Program-made: the position numbers and the translations under genes
In this document: one piece after another, positions 11,260 to 28,829 of the stretch
Layout: each line of letters opens with the position of its first letter
Position numbering within the stretch: the stretch's first letter is position 1
From: Notamacropus eugenii
Lineage: Eukaryota > Chordata > Mammalia > Diprotodontia > Macropodidae
Assembly (NCBI RefSeq): GCF_028372415.1
Contig: NC_092873.1
Coordinates: 354,268,660-354,332,659 of the forward strand
Direction of reading: 5' to 3'
DNA: 64,000 nt
The notes under the pieces: model-generated
Seen by the model: only the letters and a program-made list of their open reading frames with translations
The model's database searches: none
What the model was told of the DNA's origin: nothing

Positions 11260-12430
11260 TAGTGCGGGTCGACAAGATTCGAAGGGGTCTTCCCGCCTCC
11301 AGCAGAACAGAACGAGTGCCCTGGTCCTAGCTGAAAGGCCAGGGGAGTGTTCCCGCAAGTGAAGAGAAGGATGCGGGGTCGTTCCTGCGCCCCAGGTGCA
11401 GCGCCGCGCTCGGGGGTCTCCCAGGTCCCTGGCACACAGCCTCGGTGACGTGACATTGCGGTGTGCGCGGGCACCATGTGGGCTAGGGCCGGAAGGCTGG
11501 CAGAGCCTCCAGCGCTTCCGAGAACTGTCCTGGGGAGGTCGCAGGGAGCCGCCGAAGACGTCGGGCCGTGCCCGGCTCTGGCGCCCCGCAGGCGCATCTC
11601 GCATTTCAAAGTGCGTACGCTTTGCAGACGGCCGCACCGAGTGCGCGCAGAGAGCCTTTCCCGCCCGGCTCCCCTGGCAACCTCCGCGCTCGGCCGCCCA
11701 GATTTAGGGTGGGGCGCGACCCGCCCAGGAAAACAGCTGGTGCCCGGGGCTGCGCGGCCTCGCTCCGCCTGCCTCCCGCAGGAAGGGGGCGGTGCGCCGA
11801 GGGAGCGGGCGCCTGGCGCGGGGCGGGCGCATCCCCAGCGCGCCCGCGGCAGAGCCTGACACAGCTCGGGGAGGCCGGCGGGGAAGGTGACCCGGCCACG
11901 GGGCGGGGCCCGCGGGCCGGAGGCGGGGCCCGAGGCCCGGGGGCGGGGCCCGCGGGCCGGAGGCGGGGCCCGAGGCCCGGGGGCGGGGCCCGAGGCCCGG
12001 GGGCGGGGCCCGCGGTGCAGGATGACCATGGCCGGCGCGGTAGCTGGGCTGCGGACCGTGTGGAGCCGTGCGGCGGTGAGCGGCGCCCACCGGAGCGGGA
12101 CAGGCTGCCAGACCCCCCAGCCCCCGATCCTGCCCCCCGGGCCTCCCTCCTCCCCATCCCTTAAACCCCTTTCTCCCCGCCGTCCCTCGTCCTCAGTGTT
12201 TCTCCCTGCCCCCCTCCCCCCGCTCCCCTCTGCCCCAGTTTCTTCCACTGTAAAACGGGGTGGTGCTGGAGGCCCTCGGAGGGATCCTCAGGCCGGGGAG
12301 GACAGCGCTGACCCCGACCCCAGACCGTGCCGCGCCGGGGCTGCTCCTTCCTGCCGGTCTGACCTTGGGCGGGTCACCCCACCTCTGCCGGGCTGTAAAA
12401 TGCGGGCGGGCTGCGCTCCCCGGGGCTCCC
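11260..12430. promoter_or_regulatory. CISD3: CpG island and promoter of CISD3
   Basis: GC content and CpG density rise sharply at about 11260 and stay high through exon 1 and the first part of intron 1. Visible motifs include GGTGACGTGACA (CRE/E-box-like, 11444-11455) and a run of GC boxes at 11902-12021. There is no TATA box close to the start codon, as expected for a CpG-island housekeeping promoter. The transcription start cannot be fixed from sequence. Confidence 0.75.
11902..12021 (+). repeat. Six-copy 20-bp GC-box tandem repeat
   Basis: Six head-to-tail units, each starting GGCGGGGCCCG, at 11902, 11922, 11942, 11962, 11982 and 12002: an exact 20-bp period. Two unit types differ in the second half. 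Type A ends CGGGCCGGA and type B ends AGGCCCGGG, in the order A-B-A-B-B-partial A. Every unit carries an Sp1/KLF-type GGGCGGGGC. The array ends at the base before the first CISD3 ATG. Confidence 0.9.
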
Positions 12431-15195
12431 CTGTTTCTTCTGGCCCCTCTGCCTCCCATTCCTGAGTTCCCTTGGGTCTTCTCAGGTCATTTTCTGTCGT
12501 GCCTGCCCCTTCGTGAACCATTCTGGGGTTTTCGTGGCAAAGTTGCTGCAGTGGGTTCTTGCTCGTTTTACAGATGAGGAAACTGAGGCAAACAGGGTGA
12601 AATGACTTGCCCAGGGTCATTCTGACATCCCAGCTGACTCTAGCCCCAGGGCTCTATCCACTTCACCACCTAGCTGCCCTCCGGTCTTCTCACACCGTTC
12701 TGGAAATCCTCTTCCCTTTACTTTATCCTTTTGTTTTACCGTCTTCTGGTCTCCTTTCCTCTTATCTCGGCTTCTTTCTCTCCCCTTTGCCTCTTCCTTC
12801 CTTTCCTCAGCCTTGAGTAGTGAGGATGGTGGAGAAACAAGCCCCAGGATCAACTTTTAAAAACTTATTTTATTTTTCTTTCTAATCTTTTCCCCACTGT
12901 TCCTGTCCCCAGCCCTTCCACCAGAGTGCAGAGCTGAGGTGGAAGCAGACCAGGGTGTTCTCCTCTTGGCTAGTAAGTATCCACATACATTCCTTCCCTT
13001 GAAGTAGCTAGTAATGGCTAGAATCCAGAATTTAGAATAAGGAAAACCCAGATGTCATTCCTGTCTCGGATACGGCTTCCTGGGCTGTAAAAATGGGGAT
13101 CATGATAGCACCTCAATTAGAGGGTTGCTGTGGTGATGCCGTGTATATACATATGTATGTGCATGTGTACATATATACACATACATATGTATAGAAAGCA
13201 CACCTTAGATCTTTGTATCAGGGTTCTTGGATGTCATGGATCCCTTTGGCAGGCTGATGAAGCATAGGGATCCCTTCTTAGAATACTGGTTTAAAATGTG
13301 TAAAATACAAAGGAAGCCAGTTATGTTTAAGTAATTATCAAACTACTTAAAAAACAAATTCATTATGCCCTAAGGGCTATCATACCCTTTGACCCAGCAG
13401 TGCCCCTTACTATGTCTATATCCCAAAGAGATCAAAAGGAAAAGGACCCATATGTAAAAAAATATAGCAGCTTTTTTGGTGGTGGCAAAGAATTAGAAAT
13501 TGAGGGGATGCCCATCCATTGGGGAATGACTGAACACGTTGAGGTAGGTGCTTGTGATGGAACGCTACTGTGCTAGAAGAAAATGAGGCAGTCTGGTATC
13601 CAAAAAACCTGGGAAGACTTCCATGAATCGATGCAAAGTGAAGTGAGCAGAACCAGAACATTATACATGACAAGAGCAGCATTATACAATGATCAAGTGT
13701 GAATGACTTAGCCGCTTTCAGCAATATAATGATCCAAGAGGTCCAAAGGACTCATGAAAAATGCTCTCTGCCTCCAGAGAAAGAACTGATGGGAGTCTGA
13801 ATGCAGATCAAAGCATACTTTTTAATTTTTCTTGTGGTCTTCTATTTGTTTTGTTTTTGTATTTTGGGTCTGTTTTCTTTTGAAACATGGCTAATAAGGA
13901 AATGTTTTACATGATTTCACATGTATAATCTATATCTAATTGCTTACCTTCTCAAGGAGAGAGGAGGGAAAGAAAAGGAAGGAGGAAGAGAATTTGGAAC
14001 TCAAAATTTAAAAAAATGCTAAAATTGGTAGATATAATTAAAAAATAAAATATAAACATTTAGAAAAAATAAAAATGAATAATTTGTACAATAATTACAC
14101 TGTAAAGACAAAATTTAGAAAGACTTAAGAACTCTGACCAAAGCAATGGCTAACCCTGATTGCAGAGGACCAGTGTTGAAACGTGCTACCTCCTGACTGG
14201 GGTCATAGACTCATACACAGAATGAGATATACATCTTTAGACATGGCCAGTATGAAATTTTGGTTTGCTTAATTAAACATATTTGTGATAAGGCAAAAAA
14301 TTTTTCCCTTAGTGGGGGAATGGGTTGGAAAGGATAAAAATAATTTTTAAAAACTCAATAAATTGAAAGAATAGAAAAAAGGCCTACTTTGTGTAAAAAT
14401 TATTAAACTTATCCCTTCCTTCTTTATTCATAGGAAAAATGGTTTCCAAGGAAGAAACCTGTGATTGCTCAGAAAACACCCATCAAGGTATCCCTGAAGG
14501 CAGGGAAAACCTATAGATGGTGTGTGTGTGGCCGAAGTAAGAACCAGGTAGGATCTTGAATAGGTATTGGGTATCCCTGGCATGCTCTGGGTCCATCCCC
14601 CACCCCCGCCCCAGGGAAGGCTATCCCTGCCTCCTTCTCTTTCTTCCACCCTCCCTACCCCAGGAGAACCTTTCTGGAAGGGGCAGAAGGGGAGAAGGGC
14701 AGATACAGGCTGTAAGTCATTCCTAAGCTTGTCCTGATTTTGTTGGGACCCAACCTTCCTAATCTTCCCCCTTTCTTATCAATTCATTTACCTCTCCCCA
14801 TCTCTGAAAACATTCAGTATTCCCAAGAAGCCATTCCCAGCCAACTTCCATAACTTGACTGGATAACTCCTTTACTCTGTCTTCCTCATCCAACCCGGGG
14901 CTGGTTTCAGTCCTGCTCTGGTTCTCCCTCCCCATCCCAGCTCAGCACCCAGCACAGGGACCTGAAAGGCACAGGCCTTGAGTAGTTGTGTTTATAGCCT
15001 TCTTTTCTCCTGTAGCCCTACTGTGATGGCTCCCACCTCTTCCAAAGAACAGGCCTGTTCCCCCTCAAGTTCAAAGTTGAAGAAGACCGTTCAGCTTTTC
15101 TTTGCACCTGCAAGGCAACCCTGAAGCCTCCGTATTGTGACGGTACTCACAAGAGTGAACGAATACAGAATGCCCAAGAGGGTTCCCCGCTCTGA
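12022..15195 (+). CDS. CISD3: CISD3 (MiNT/Miner2), mitochondrial CDGSH iron-sulfur protein 3
   Basis: Four coding exons: 12022-12075, 12913-12972, 14434-14547 and 15016-15195 (TGA at 15193-15195). All have GT-AG borders in phase 0, giving 135 residues (human about 127). CISD3 is a soluble matrix protein carrying two [2Fe-2S] clusters, unlike CISD1/2, which have one domain each. Each CDGSH domain shows the 3Cys-1His ligand set. The first is WCVCGRSKNQPYCDGSH (C68, C70, C79, H83). The second is CTCKATLKPPYCDGTH (C106, C108, C117, H121). Residues 1-40 are Arg-rich with almost no acidic residues, as in a matrix-targeting peptide. FSSWLEKWFP and KTPIKVSLKAGKTYRW match the conserved stretch before domain 1. 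The start is ATG 12022; a second in-frame ATG at 12028 has the better Kozak context (ACCATGG). Confidence 0.96.
12568..12682 (-). repeat. CORE-SINE, reverse, in CISD3 intron 1
   Basis: Plus-strand text ACAGATGAGGAAACTGAGGC ... ACCACCTAGCTGCCCT is the reverse complement of the CORE-SINE, with the head at the right end. The rest of intron 1 (12076-12912) is CpG island and pyrimidine-rich DNA without further features. Confidence 0.75.
13205..13340 (+). repeat. Old interspersed repeat, family not assigned
   Basis: GGATCCCTTTGGCAGGCTGA ... GGGATCCCTTCTTAGAATAC shares its pattern with 26650-26710 (AACCCCTCTGCAATCTGGTG ... GGACCCCTTTTCAGAATGAT), in the same orientation. It is a mammal-wide-looking repeat that I cannot name. 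The (TATG/CATA)n tract at 13141-13196 precedes it. Confidence 0.45.
13372..14390 (+). mobile_element. L1 LINE, truncated 3' end(s), in CISD3 intron 2
   Basis: The text CCTTTGACCCAGCAGTGCCC, TATATCCCAAAGAGATCAAA and CCCATCCATTGGGGAATGAC corresponds to the end of L1 ORF2 and the 3'UTR of marsupial L1s. It ends A-rich near 14075. A second block (14090-14390), with GGACATGGCCAGTATGAAAT and AATAAATTGAAAGAA, is a further L1 3'UTR segment. It may be the same insertion or another. The 5' parts are absent, and the frames are open only in short pieces. Confidence 0.65.
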
Positions 15196-15463
15196 CCAGC
15201 ATATCTTGGGTTCGGGTTGGCAGCATGGGGGCCTCCCTTCCAGGCACTTTGGAGGCCTTGACTGCCATCCCACTAGGACATCCTCCTAAGACCCTTCTAT
15301 TCCTCCATACCTGGGACTAGGCTCAGCTTGTGTCTCCTCCATAGGTAGGAGGCTTTTGGTGTCATTCCCTGGATTTGATCTCTTGACCTATCAGAGTATG
15401 AAGTTCCATGGGCCCCTCCCCCAAACAGAACCCAGGAGCATGTATTCACCCCTGTCTGTCACC

Positions 15464-15469
15464 ATTAAA
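15464..15469 (+). terminator. CISD3: CISD3 poly(A) signal
   Basis: ATTAAA in CACCATTAAATATAATGG, 269 bases after the stop, followed by TTTTTCTCAATGTGTTG, a U/GU-rich downstream element. Cleavage is expected near 15485-15490. Confidence 0.75.
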
Positions 15470-15489
15470 TATAATGGTTTTTCTCAATG

Positions 15490-16755
15490 TGTTGCTTTTT
15501 CTTAATTTTCATCAATGTGAGAGGAGGGAAAATCCAGTTCCAGGACTGGTGGCCTGATACATTTCTTTCTCCCCTATAACGTTTTCCTAACATTATATGT
15601 CAGCCAATTACCCGATCCCCTCATTTGACACACAAGGAAACTGAGGCTTATGTTAGAATGTTTCTCCTTTAGTGGCCTTTTTTTTGTAACATCAACACTT
15701 ATCGCTGGCTGATACACAGGAACAAGCTTGTTGATAAGGCGTAAAGATTTGTCTTTACCACTCCCAGTAGTAAAGTTGGGTTCCGTTTCACTGGGCAGTA
15801 TGGGTATTCCATTTCCAAAGTCCTTTTTCCACACCCCATCCAAATCCATCTCCCCCTGCCTCTGCCTCTTCTTCCTTTGGCTTTGGAAGTTACGTCTGCT
15901 CCTTACAATCGGGAGTTTTATCTTCATTCAGCCTGTATCCCCAGTGCCTAGCATGGTGCTTGGCCCAATGCTTGTTTGGGCTGCTGAAGTGCACTTAGTT
16001 GATCAAATTGATTATTTGTCAAGTGCTGTACAAACTTGAACACTATGTAAACAATAATACTAGCAGTGACACTACTAATTATAGTAACAGTTTCAAGGTT
16101 CACCAGCTCTGTCCCCTTATTCCCTTGCTTGTCAGACATCCCACAACACCCCATGGGCCAATTCTAGAATTAAAATCCTGAATTCTGGGCCTAGGAAACT
16201 GAAGTATGAACAAAACACTAGGCATTTAGTAGGGATAAGTGGCAAGAGAATTAGCCCAGGGAATAGCTTAGATTCAACTTTTGTTTCTAACAAATAGCTA
16301 CCTCACAGGACTCTAGTGAGGCTAGGCTAAGTTAGGTCTTTGAGAAGCAGCCCAGAGCACTGGATAGAATGCTAGACTTGGGAGTCAGGAAGACCTAGTT
16401 TCAGATCCCTCTTAGCTACTCACTAGCTGTGTAAGTCCCTTGACCTCTCTGGGCCTCAATTGCCTCATCTGTAAAATGAGGTCAGACTAGCTGAATTCTG
16501 AGATCCCTTCCAGTGCTTAGTTTATGAACACAGAATGCTTTGCAAACCTTATAGATGGTGGGGGGGGTGGGGGTTAATGAATTTTCCAGTGCTTCCATGG
16601 GGGAATGGGGATAGCTGCTCTTCCTTATTTTTTGACTGTTGGGTGGGTAAGGGTAGTTGTCAGACTGAGGGTTAAAGGACCCTGCTTGACAATGGACTCC
16701 CCATCATAAGCCACCTCCCCCCGCCCCCCACCAAAGAAAACTATGAACAAGCCCA
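15490..16755. other. CISD3-PCGF2 convergent spacer
   Basis: No gene is visible. It contains an L2/MIR tail near 15930-15980 (CCAGTGCCTAGCATGGTGCT), a MIR-like SINE at about 16330-16540 (+; AGCTGTGTAAGTCCCTTGAC then GCCTCATCTGTAAAATGAGG) and a short G-run near 16559. The remainder is unremarkable. Confidence 0.6.
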
Positions 16756-18311
16756 AGGAGAATCTGCAGCATTTATTACAAAGCTGATTAGTCGTACAAA
16801 TGCCAAGGCAGGGGGGAGGGAGGGAGAGAGGAAACACACACAAATCACAGGACCCGCAACAAGGACAGGATGCACACAGACAAAGCCATTTGGTTGACTG
16901 TACCCCTACAGAAGAGTCAGGGATCAGTGCCCTGCCTCCTTACCCCATCCCACCTTCTCACTATTTACACCAGAGGAGTGACAGGGCCAAGCTAGGGTTG
17001 CTTGATCGGAGGAGTCCAACCCAGCCCTGTAACAAAGTCATTCAGCCTTTCACCGGATGGGGCTAACCCTAACCCACCCCACCTCAAACCAGGGTGTCTG
17101 TTCAATCTGAGGAAAGAGGGACCCTGGTAATCCTACCTTTGTCTTGTGCTTTGAGATCCCCCTTTACATCTGTCCTGAACTTGGGGCCCTGGGCAGAGGG
17201 AGGAGGAGGGGGACTGCTGACCCTCCCAGGGACTTTTCCCAAGTCTGGGATCAGTGTGCTTTGTGTGAGGTTCAAATGCCCTCTCCCAAAAAAGTCCCAA
17301 ATATGGACTTCACTTGCAGCCTCAGTTAACCCCTGGCAAAAGGAGAATGGGAGTGAGGGGTGGGGAGGGGAAGAGTGTCCACACTGGAAAAGCTTCCAGG
17401 TAGGTTCAGGAGCTTCTGATGCCTCCTTTCCTCCTCCTCCCTCAGGTTCTCTCCTTCAGCAAGATAAATGCCAAAAAGGGCACAAACAAAAGGAAAAAGA
17501 TTCTAATCTACCCACAGAAGCTACAAGGCTGGGGAAGGAGAGGAGGGAGGGGAGAGGTTGGGAACTACTGCCCCCACCCCTCCGGATCTCCCCCTCAGAA
17601 CCGAAGGACAAACCGCATTTGCAAAAGGCACTGTCTGAGAAAAGCTCCCTACGTTAAGCACAGGGGTGGGGGGGAGCAATGAAGGGAGCTCTCCCCACCT
17701 TCGTCCCCACCCCCTCCTCCCCTTTATGATCACACTCCATTTTGGAAAGCTGCCTCTGCGGCCCCGGGGTGTGCTAAACTTACAGGACTTGGGGCTACCC
17801 AAAACTTGGGGGGTCTCTGAGGAGGGGGACCCCGAATGGGACAGAGGCACTCAGATCCACACCTCCACCTGTTCTTGCAGGAGAGGGGAGAGCAGGAGGA
17901 AGGGGCAGGCCAGCCCCCAAATTCTACCTCCCTTCCCCTTCCCAGCTAAACGTTTAATCCCAAAGGGGAAGGAGCCAGAGTAAATCATGCAGTTCCCTTA
18001 AAAATGAATGAAGAAAACCCAAACACACAGAATCCACACCCGTACCTGCACACACATACATGTAAGGTCTCTTGTTTCCTGCAGCTTTTAAATTAATCTG
18101 GCTAGTCCATAGAAAATAAGTATGTATATTTGGTTTTCCTATGTACACATATATATATAGATAGATTTATTTATAAAACCCAACCCCTCCCTCTACCCCC
18201 CTCAGGGTGGGGTAGAGGGAGCTTGAGTCAAGGAGGGAAGAGGGGAAGTCAAGAAAAAGGGGAGGGGGTAGAGAAGTGAGGCTGCACAAATCGGGTAAAA
18301 AGCCCTAGTCC
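16755..18311 (-). other. PCGF2: PCGF2 3' untranslated region
   Basis: Continuous with the last coding exon, GC-rich and repeat-poor. It includes a (TA)n/(GATA) tract near 18149-18166 and many short C/G runs. Open frames on both strands look like low-complexity artefacts. Confidence 0.7.
16772..16777 (-). terminator. PCGF2: PCGF2 poly(A) signal
   Basis: TTTATT on the plus strand is AATAAA on the minus strand, in GTAATAAATGCTGCAG. It defines a 3'UTR of about 1.55 kb (16755-18311) with no interspersed repeat that I recognise. Confidence 0.7.
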
Positions 18312-23888
<5,577 letters not shown>

Positions 23889-24154
23889 CTAGGGACTAGA
23901 CACCTGGATGTCCCAGGAAGATAATGGGAACAGACGGGTGCAAGGTCCCCCTGTGTTCAGAACAAAACTAAAGATGGAAAGAGTTGGTTTAGATGACAGA
24001 AAGCGTCCTCTAGCTGGAGGTGGATGGTGAACTAAGAGATCGCAAAGGTCTTCTGAGATCTTTCCTGGAGTTCAGTATTCAGAGCAATCTGACTCTGTTT
24101 CTCCCTGTTTGAACAAGCAAAATTTCTTCTGGCTGATGTGACTGTGTCAGTCTG

Positions 24155-24315
24155 GTATTCATATGTGTGTGTGTATGTACATATATATAGATACATACAC
24201 ACAGATGTATATATGTTATATATACACATTTGTATATACATATTGTGTATATAAATGTATGTAAAAGTACATGTGTGTACACACACACACACACACACAC
24301 ATGCGCACGCGCGTG
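24155..24315. repeat. Microsatellite (TA/CA)n, including CGCG alternation
   Basis: An irregular array of TATGTG, TATATA and CACACA units ending ACACACATGCGCACGCGCGT. The alternating purine-pyrimidine order favours Z-DNA. The open frames it creates are artefacts. Confidence 0.8.
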
Positions 24316-24325
24316 GATGGATATA

Positions 24326-24575
24326 GGCAGCTAGGTGGTGCAGTGGATAGAGTGCCAGGCCTAGAGTCAGGAAAACTCACCTTCCTGAGTTCAAATCCAG
24401 ACTCAAACGCTTACTAGCTGTGTGACCCTGGGCAAGTCATTTAACTCTGCTTCAGTTTCCTCATCTGTAAAATAGACTGGAGAAGAAAATGGGGAGCTAC
24501 CCTAGTATCTTTGCCAAGAAAACCCCAAATGAGATCCCAAAGAGTTGGAAATGACTGATACAATTGAATAACAGT
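24326..24575 (+). repeat. tRNA-derived CORE-SINE, full length
   Basis: GGCAGCTAGGTGGTGCAGTG head, GAGTTCAAATCCAGACTC, core CTGTGTGACCCTGGGCAAGT, tail AGACTGGAGAAGAAAATGGG and GAAATGACTGATACAATTGA. Well preserved, and a useful type copy for this window. Confidence 0.88.
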
Positions 24576-26228
24576 AAATGTATGGCTCTGTGTATGTTTA
24601 TATACACACATTTATCTGGAAGAAAACTTGGAGATCATAGGATCATAGATCTCAAGTTCGAAGAGACTTCAGAAACCACCTACTTCAACTCTCCTTTTAC
24701 AGATAAGGAAAGTGATGTCTAGAGAAATGAATGATCTGTCCAGGGTCTCACCGATCATAGTAGAAAGACAGGAAGCCAGATGAACGGATGCCAAATCCAG
24801 CACTCCTTTTATGTCCTATAATGTCAGCTTCAGTAAACAGATTTTAACAATTAATCCATGACCTGAGCCCCTCCACAAAGTTCAGTCTCCCCTCCCAACT
24901 TCCATCTTTGCACCAAACCTGTTCCCATTCCACACCTCACTTTCTCTGGCCAATGCCTTTCTCTGAGCCCCTGCCCCCCTCCCTTCCCTTTCTTCCTGCT
25001 CTGTTCCTTCTATCCATTCCCAGTCCTGTTCCAGACTTCCTTCTATAAGAAGTTTTTCCTAATTCCTTATAGGTTCTACTCCTTTCATCCCTTCCCTGAT
25101 CTCCTGCCCTGATGACCACAGTTCACTCATTTGTACACATCTTCCTGTCTGCATCCTGGATGTCTCCCTCCCTTCCTAAGCACCTTAGCTACAGACAAGT
25201 AGCTCTCTGAGGGCAGAGATAATGCCTTTGTCTTCCTCTGGACCACTTCCCAAGACCAGATGGGCCCCTGCAGGTAAAAGGGGGCAGGGAGGCAGAGAGA
25301 GGTGATGGACAAAAACCACAACTACCTGTGCTCCAAGTCTCCTGCTATATGGACAAGGAGTAACCAACTTTATACCCTAGAAAAATATCTCATGTTTCGC
25401 ACCAATGAATGCCCTTCCCCCTTACATCTCTCCAGACAAACACAGAGCATGTGCCAGCACCCACTGGTGACCCCCTCTGCCTAGTACTGGTAGGGGCAGT
25501 TACAGGGTACGGGAGACAGACCTGGATTCAAATTTTGACTGTACAACTAACTAGAGCCATAAAGAGAAATAATTAATATATGCTACTTAATAACCATTTA
25601 TTAAATGGAAAATTTTAAATAACAGGGGTAGGCCCAAGTGTATCCTAAGGTCCTTCCCAAGTCTAAGGTTCTGGAATTCCCTAATGTATGCTTGAAGCAA
25701 CCACAGAAGACATTCTCTCTCCCAAAGATGGGCTCAGCCTAGGAGCCATTGGTGGGGAGGGTGTCAATATCCCAAGGGCAATTTCCTGATTTGTTTTCTT
25801 TTCCCTTCAGAAATCACATCTCAAATGTGAACAGGAGAAAGTTACCGAACCTCATCCCCCATCCTAGAAAAACTCCAGTGTGTAAAGTCAGAGTAGGCTG
25901 TGTATAACCCTTGCAGACCTCATCCCCTTCACACCCCTTCTTGCTCCAGCCCTCCTTCCCTGCCATCACTTCATTCAGGAAAGACTTCTAAAACCATAGC
26001 ACTTGGTTTTTCTAGGGCAAGACATTCATAGGCAAGAGCAGAGGGTTTCTATAGAGACTCCAGAGATGAGGTTGGCCAGGGCCCAAAGAGCAAAGAGACC
26101 CAGAAAGGAAAAAGTCCAGACTGAGGACCAAAGACAGAGAGAGATGCAAAGATGGTAAAAAAGAGAGAGACACACAGGCAAACACTGAGCCGTAAGCAGA
26201 CACAGAAAGCCATGTATAACAGGCACAA

Positions 26229-26282
<54 letters not shown>

Positions 26283-26599
26283 AGATACATACAGACACAC
26301 TGGTGTTCAGACATGCTCAGATATGGACAGAGACACATATTCATTCAGAGGCAAAAATATACAGCCAGTTATCCAGGTTAAAGAAACAGGACACGAGGTA
26401 CTCCCAGGTCCCAGGCATAAATACCAGTCTTCCCTCTTTTCCTGGGTCACAGGAAACTGTCATAGACGTAAAGCCAGGAGGGACCTTGGTGAGATCTTAG
26501 CTGTTTGATCATTTTTATAGTAACTCCATTTCTGACAAGATAACTACATATTAATATCTAAGATCCCAGGATTAAAGATTCAGAGGTGGGAAGAATACT

Positions 26600-26870
26600 T
26601 TGGAGAACCTTCTCATTGATTAGTTCTTAACCATTTTTCTTGTTGTTCTTATGAACCCCTCTGCAATCTGGTGAAATCTATGGACCCCTTTTCAGAATGA
26701 TGTTTTCCTTCAAATTCATAACTGAAGGAAATGCTACATTTAAGATTGGTGAATATAGAAAGATATTTTCTTCCCATTCAGGTTTGCCAATCTGAAATCT
26801 ATCAACAAACACCCCCACCCCCACCCCAGGTCTGTGGATCCCAGGTTAAGAACCTCTGTTCTAGTCTAAC
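26600..26870 (+). repeat. Old interspersed repeat, family not assigned
   Basis: Related to 13205-13340 (ATGAACCCCTCTGCAATCTG, TGGACCCCTTTTCAGAATGA). It ends with CCAGGTTAAGAACCTCTG, which mirrors GTTCTTAACC at its left end, so the element may have inverted ends. Confidence 0.45.
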
Positions 26871-28829
26871 CCTTTAGTTTTACATACACACAAACACACA
26901 CACGTGTATGTATGTGTGTGTATGTGTGTATGTGTGCGTGTGTGTGACCAGAAGCCGGGTCCCTTGACTTCAGATAAAATACTCTTTCCACTGCCCTATG
27001 GTGCTTCATTCCAGTATCTGGAGAGAGAAAAGAAAGTCTCAGTGTCTACCTGTCTGTCTGTGTGGATATTTGCCCCTATGTCAGGAGTGAAGGGGCGGAA
27101 GTTGAGGCCTGGCATCCCTATGAAGTCAGAGCTGCTGTCATCATTATTTTATTTACACTAGCACCTCCTCAGGTTCTCCTTCCCTTACACATAAATCCAC
27201 AGACTCCCCACACCAACGCAGCCACCTCATTCAAACACTGGCTGTGTTTCCAAAACAACAGACTCTTGCTTTAAATGCATATATCAAGGTAGTTTCCATC
27301 AAGAGACACACTAGCATCCTGGCTATGGGGTTCATGACCAGGAGCCCCAGTGGAGTCATCCAGACCTCTGCTCTGAGGCCAAAGCCAGCTAAGAATGTTA
27401 ATCACGCCCCTATTCTCCCCCTCAAAGCTTCAGATGAACATAACTGCTTCCACTATGGCCTTGTTCTCCTCCCCAGATTTTAGAATTTGTTTCCTACTTT
27501 CCCATCATGTCCCTAGTCCCCGCCATTCAGAGGGGCCTCAGATTTACCTATGGGGAGGAGGGAGTTAAGAGATGCTGATTGGTTCCCTCCCTGATTTCCA
27601 TGGTTACCTGCAGAGCCATGTAGGCAGGATGCCAAGAGGTACAGTAAACAGGAGCCTTTATAAGTATTAGAGCCTTTGGCCCTGCCCCCTCCCCACCTCT
27701 GGGCCTCAGGGCCCCCACACACCTGACACCTAATCTCTCCCCTGATGCTACTGAGATGGGTCTATGGGGGGAGGAGAGAGAGTGGAGGCTAGGACAGCGG
27801 AGAAGAGGTGGGAGGGGTACCGAAGCTAAAACTGCAGACTGATCGAGGAAGAAAGAGCAAATGAAAAGGAGAAAGCTTCGAAGTCAAACCCAGCAGACCT
27901 AGCTTAGAAATGGGATGTCAATGGAGAATCAGTCTATACTCCTTTGAACCCCTCCTCTCAGATGGAGAGAGTAGGTCTCTCTGTCCCTTCCCCCAATCAG
28001 ACCATCTACTCCACATAGTTCCTTTCTCCCTCTCCACTCTCAGGTGTCTTTCTTTGGCCTCAAAGGTCACAAAGCTCCCCAGCTCCTTAGTCTCTCTTGG
28101 TTTCAGTCTTTTTTAGGTCTTTCTTAAGAGACTTTGGACATCAACATGCTCAGAATTACTATTCATATGCTTAAAGATAGCTAGATTCTCTCCTCCCTTC
28201 ACCACTACTTCTTTTCTCCAATGAAAATAATTCCAGTTCCCTGACCTAGAGATGTCTAGGTCTCAGCAGAGGTCACTCAAGGTCATACATATTGTCATAC
28301 AAGGTCATGACTGGAAGGGACCTTCACGTTGCACAGATTCCCAAGAGCTGCCTGACTAGATCTTATGGTATCTATGAACGTGAATGGGGAAAGAAAAACA
28401 ACAAAAAACAATCACATCTTTATTTTCACTAACCACTGGTTTTCTTCACAATCCTATGTATATTATTTTATGCACTCAAAAACATTACTCCAAAAAGGAA
28501 TCCCTAGACTTCAACAGGCTGCCAAAGAGTCCATGACTCAAAAAAGTTTCCGAATCCATGATCTTGACCTACCTTTTACCTTACAAAGGAAGAGGCCTGG
28601 ACTTAGAAAAGGGACTTGATCAAGATCATGCAACTTAGCAGTGTCAGCAGGAAGCAAACCCAGGTCTTCTGACTTTTGGTCTAGGGCTCTCAAAGAGGTG
28701 ACAATTCCCTCCCCCCTCACCTGATCCCAGTGGGCCTCAAATGGGAGATGGACAGCACTCCCTGCAAGTAAGGGAATGAGAGAGGTAACAGGTTCCTCTG
28801 GATGGAAGCCTTAAAGTCCATCGAGGTAC

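Noticed and set aside
11259-12248. A 329-codon open frame on the minus strand over the CISD3 promoter
   Set aside because: CpG islands lack stop codons by composition. The translation is a Gly/Ala/Arg/Pro run generated by the 20-bp GC-box array and its flanks.
26050-26300. Cys/Val-rich minus-strand frames near 26 kb and 24 kb
   Set aside because: They are translations of (CA)n/(TC)n and (TA/CA)n microsatellites.
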